This document shows, in pieces, positions 4,676 to 5,801 of a stretch of 5,801 bases of DNA. The position numbers were made by a program, and so were the translations under genes. The DNA is from an uncultured Oscillospiraceae bacterium (lineage in GTDB: Bacteria; Bacillota; Clostridia; Oscillospirales; Oscillospiraceae). Where the stretch lies: positions 1 to 5,801 of the forward strand of contig CAKTUT010000110.1 in the NCBI GenBank assembly GCA_934621665.1, in the 5' to 3' direction. The notes under the pieces are model-generated. The model searched no databases. It worked only from the letters and a program-made list of their open reading frames with translations, and was not told where the DNA came from. Numbering within the stretch: position 1 is the first letter of the stretch; each line of letters begins with the position of its first letter.

Positions 4676-5801
4676 ATGGAAGACTATATCCTGCAAATGC
4701 AGCATATTACGAAGACATTCCCCGGCGTAAAGGCGCTGAACAACGTCTGCTTCAATGTCAGACGCGGCGAGATTCACGCGCTGGTCGGCGAAAACGGCGC
4801 GGGCAAGTCCACACTGATGAAAGTCCTCAGCGGCATTTATGGCTATGGCTCGTATGAGGGTGATATTGTTTTCGACGGCGAGGTACAGCATTTTTCCAGC
4901 ATTCGTGACAGCGAGGAAAAGGGCATCGCAATTATCTATCAGGAGCTTGCGCTGTGCACAAACCTGAGCGTGGCCGAAAGCATTTTCCTTGGCGCAGAGG
5001 TCAAGGGAAAGGGCGGCCTGATCAACTGGCAGGAGACCTATAAGAAAACGGCGGAATGCCTTAAGCGCGTCCATCTGGATCTGAACCCCGAAACGCTGGT
5101 TGTAAACCTTGGTGTGGGTCAGATGCAGCTGCTGGAGATCTGCAAGGCAATCAGCAAAAACGCAAGGCTGCTGATTCTGGACGAGCCGACGGCAGCACTG
5201 ACAGACAACGAATCCGACCATCTTCTCAGTCTGCTTGAGGAGTTCCGGCAGCAGGGCGTCACCTGCATCTATATCTCCCACAAGCTGGACGAGGTATTTA
5301 AAATTGCAGATACCATCACCGTTTTGCGCGATGGCCAGACGGTGGTTACAAAGGATAAAAAGGACTTTACGCAGAACCAACTGATTGCCAACATGGTTGG
5401 CCGTGAGCTGTCGCAGATGTTCCCGCGTGTGGAGCATACGCCGGGCGAGGTTGTCTTTGAGATGCGCAACTGGTGTGTCAACCATCCGCAGATCAAGGAT
5501 AAGGAGGTTCTGCACAACGTCAACATCAACGTCCGGCGCGGCGAGATTGTTGGCATTGCGGGTCTGATGGGCGCAGGGCGAACAGAGCTGATGATGAGCC
5601 TGATGGGCGCATATGGCTCAAACATCCGCGGCGAGGTGCGCTTTGAGGGCAAGCCCATCGAAATCCACTCCTCGGGCGACGCAATCCGCAACGGCATTTG
5701 CTATGTCTCAGAGGACAGAAAACGTTACGGCTTGATTTTGGAGCAGGACATCAAGTTCAACATCAGCCTGCCGGTTCTGGAGCGGCTTTCAAACGGAATG
5801 C
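4676..5801 (+). CDS. mmsA: Sugar ABC transporter ATP-binding protein, MmsA/XylG type (partial, runs off right edge)
   Basis: Cytoplasmic ATPase that powers sugar import with the XylF/ChvE-type lipoprotein and a membrane permease. 375 residues of a family usually near 510 are visible, and no stop is reached. The first ATPase domain is complete: Walker A GENGAGKST (38-46), the stretch YGYGSYEGDI typical of MmsA/XylG (55-64), Q-loop Gln89, signature LGVGQ (145-149, in place of LSGGQ), Walker B LLILDEP (165-171) and the switch His202 in ISHKLDE. The second domain has the degenerate Walker A GLMGAGRTE (296-304), normal for two-domain sugar ATPases, and a YVSEDRKRYGL segment. The ATG at 4676 follows AGGAAAGGA (4656-4664); the GTG at 4668 is out of frame. 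A permease gene (mmsB/xylH type) is expected downstream. The gene symbol is by family resemblance. Confidence 0.95.
   Translation, partial: MEDYILQMQHITKTFPGVKALNNVCFNVRRGEIHALVGENGAGKSTLMKVLSGIYGYGSYEGDIVFDGEVQHFSSIRDSEEKGIAIIYQELALCTNLSVAESIFLGAEVKGKGGLINWQETYKKTAECLKRVHLDLNPETLVVNLGVGQMQLLEICKAISKNARLLILDEPTAALTDNESDHLLSLLEEFRQQGVTCIYISHKLDEVFKIADTITVLRDGQTVVTKDKKDFTQNQLIANMVGRELSQMFPRVEHTPGEVVFEMRNWCVNHPQIKDKEVLHNVNINVRRGEIVGIAGLMGAGRTELMMSLMGAYGSNIRGEVRFEGKPIEIHSSGDAIRNGICYVSEDRKRYGLILEQDIKFNISLPVLERLSNGM

Noticed and set aside
4535..5515. 326-residue open frame on the minus strand opposite the ABC ATPase
   Set aside because: The plus strand encodes a complete set of ABC motifs in the same stretch, and this frame matches nothing I know. 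The true gene has no stop in the window, which makes the shadow look like the longest frame.

Overview
The window looks like chromosomal DNA from a Gram-positive anaerobe of the Clostridia, perhaps an Oscillospirales-type gut bacterium. The coding sequence is moderately GC-rich, the intergenic regions are AT-rich, ribosome binding sites are strong AGGAGG types, and the solute-binding protein is a lipoprotein. The small membrane protein next to a metal P-type ATPase is also of a type I associate with Clostridia. The taxonomic call is inference from style, not from a marker gene.

Left part (1-1770, minus strand): a two-gene metal module. A good sigma-A-type promoter (TTGAAA, 17 bp, TATAAT) is followed by a perfect inverted repeat that looks like a repressor operator. 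Next comes an 89-residue membrane-anchored, alanine- and lysine-rich protein (DUF6110-like), then a terminator-like hairpin, then a heavy-metal (P1B-type) P-type ATPase. The ATPase has an N-terminal HMA-like domain and an unusual transmembrane-4 metal motif (FSC instead of CPC). It runs off the left edge. The pairing resembles ferrosome (fez) loci, in which a P1B-6 ATPase and a small membrane protein build iron-storage organelles. That link is a hypothesis.

Middle and right part (1823-5801): a sugar-uptake module. A ROK-family repressor (minus strand) ends in a clear intrinsic terminator. It is divergent from a plus-strand operon that starts with a XylF/ChvE-type sugar-binding lipoprotein and continues, past an intercistronic hairpin, into a two-domain sugar ABC ATPase (MmsA/XylG type) cut by the right edge. 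A permease gene (MmsB/XylH type) is expected just beyond. The ROK protein is the natural candidate for local, sugar-responsive control. It has lost both the kinase aspartate and the zinc site of the ROK fold, so it is probably a pure sensor-repressor. The roughly 380-bp AT-rich region between the divergent genes holds the promoters for both directions.

The two modules are back to back in orientation but appear to be separate transcription units, divided by the ROK terminator and the promoter of the metal module. No mobile element, tRNA, rRNA or CRISPR array was seen.
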